In this document: in pieces, positions 63,840-64,000 of the stretch
Layout: every line of letters starts with the position of its first letter
How positions within the stretch are numbered: position 1 is the stretch's first letter
Notes under the pieces: generated by a model
Database searches by the model: none
Seen by the model: only the letters and a program-made list of their open reading frames with translations
Told to the model about the DNA's origin: nothing
Assembly: GCA_021604005.1 (NCBI GenBank)
Contig: BQIV01000017.1
Coordinates: forward strand, 1 to 64,000
Source of the DNA: Nitrospirales bacterium
Lineage (GTDB): Bacteria > Nitrospirota > Nitrospiria > Nitrospirales > UBA8639
DNA: 64,000 nt
Direction of reading: 5' to 3'
Translations under genes and position numbers: made by a program

Positions 63840-64000
63840 ATTGAGAAAAATTCAATAGAGAAGACTGGAAAGGGTTAGGGCGACATCATGTCTCTGCCCC
63901 CATGCTTACACGAAATGATCGACACAGGTGTATCTTCAAGAAACATACTCCACACATTAACCACCACTTCCAACGTCGGTGGCTTTAATATATCCCAAAA
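63840..64000. other. Right edge, no gene seen
   Basis: 160 bases that must include the upstream region of the esterase-like gene. Nothing further is identified. Confidence 0.4.

Overview
The window looks like chromosomal DNA of a free-living, Gram-negative bacterium of moderate GC. My best guess is a Nitrospira-like member of the Nitrospirota. This rests on remembered protein families and gene style (PEP-CTERM/CHRD protein, carboxypeptidase-regulatory/cupredoxin-like periplasmic proteins, RsbU with a GGDSLN centre, many small Lys-rich proteins) and not on a marker gene, so it is an inference. Outer-membrane lipid transport genes (Mla), an Slp lipoprotein and an outer-membrane beta-barrel show a diderm envelope.

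Layout. 1-2.3 kb: edge of a transposase, two unrecognised genes and a MITE-like element. 2.3-7.5 kb: EAL-HDOD signalling protein, tRNA-Met, a methyltransferase and a ProA-like protein whose catalytic Cys is Ser. 7.8-11.8 kb: core operon rpsB-tsf-pyrH-frr-alr. 11.8-18.6 kb: sirohaem and thiamine-binding genes, Slp lipoprotein, alpha-glucan phosphorylase, DksA-like protein and a methyltransferase. 18.9-24.8 kb: a secreted protein of three Trp-rich repeats, BaiN-type flavoprotein, a probable metal-linked envelope cluster (His-rich peptide, beta-barrel, cupredoxin-like protein) and a four-CBS protein behind three inverted repeats. 24.9-35.4 kb: Uup-type ABC-F, esterase, a haem peroxidase relic, aldo/keto reductase facing an alcohol dehydrogenase, CHRD/PEP-CTERM protein, cupin and a second cupredoxin-like protein.

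35.5-41 kb is the most interesting intact block: RsbU-type phosphatase, RsbW-type kinase and STAS protein run straight into mlaE-mlaF-mlaD and a PqiC-like lipoprotein. The STAS gene overlaps mlaE and could serve as anti-anti-sigma factor, as MlaB, or both. 41-46.6 kb holds membrane and small metal-site proteins and a second cupin.

46.8-50.7 kb: tex and pgm. 51-55.7 kb is an accessory island: a VapBC-like toxin-antitoxin pair, an alpha/beta hydrolase, an orphan antitoxin and a large AT-rich gene broken at two A-runs. Two dead fragments of the tex S1 region lie on either side of the toxin-antitoxin part. 55.7-64 kb: transglycosylase-like lipoprotein, NYN nuclease-like protein, TerC, Vgb-like propeller, small Lys-rich proteins, DUF454 protein and a two-domain esterase-like protein whose first domain lacks its nucleophile.

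No CRISPR array, rRNA, prophage or replication origin was seen. All family assignments are by reading motifs; no database search was run.
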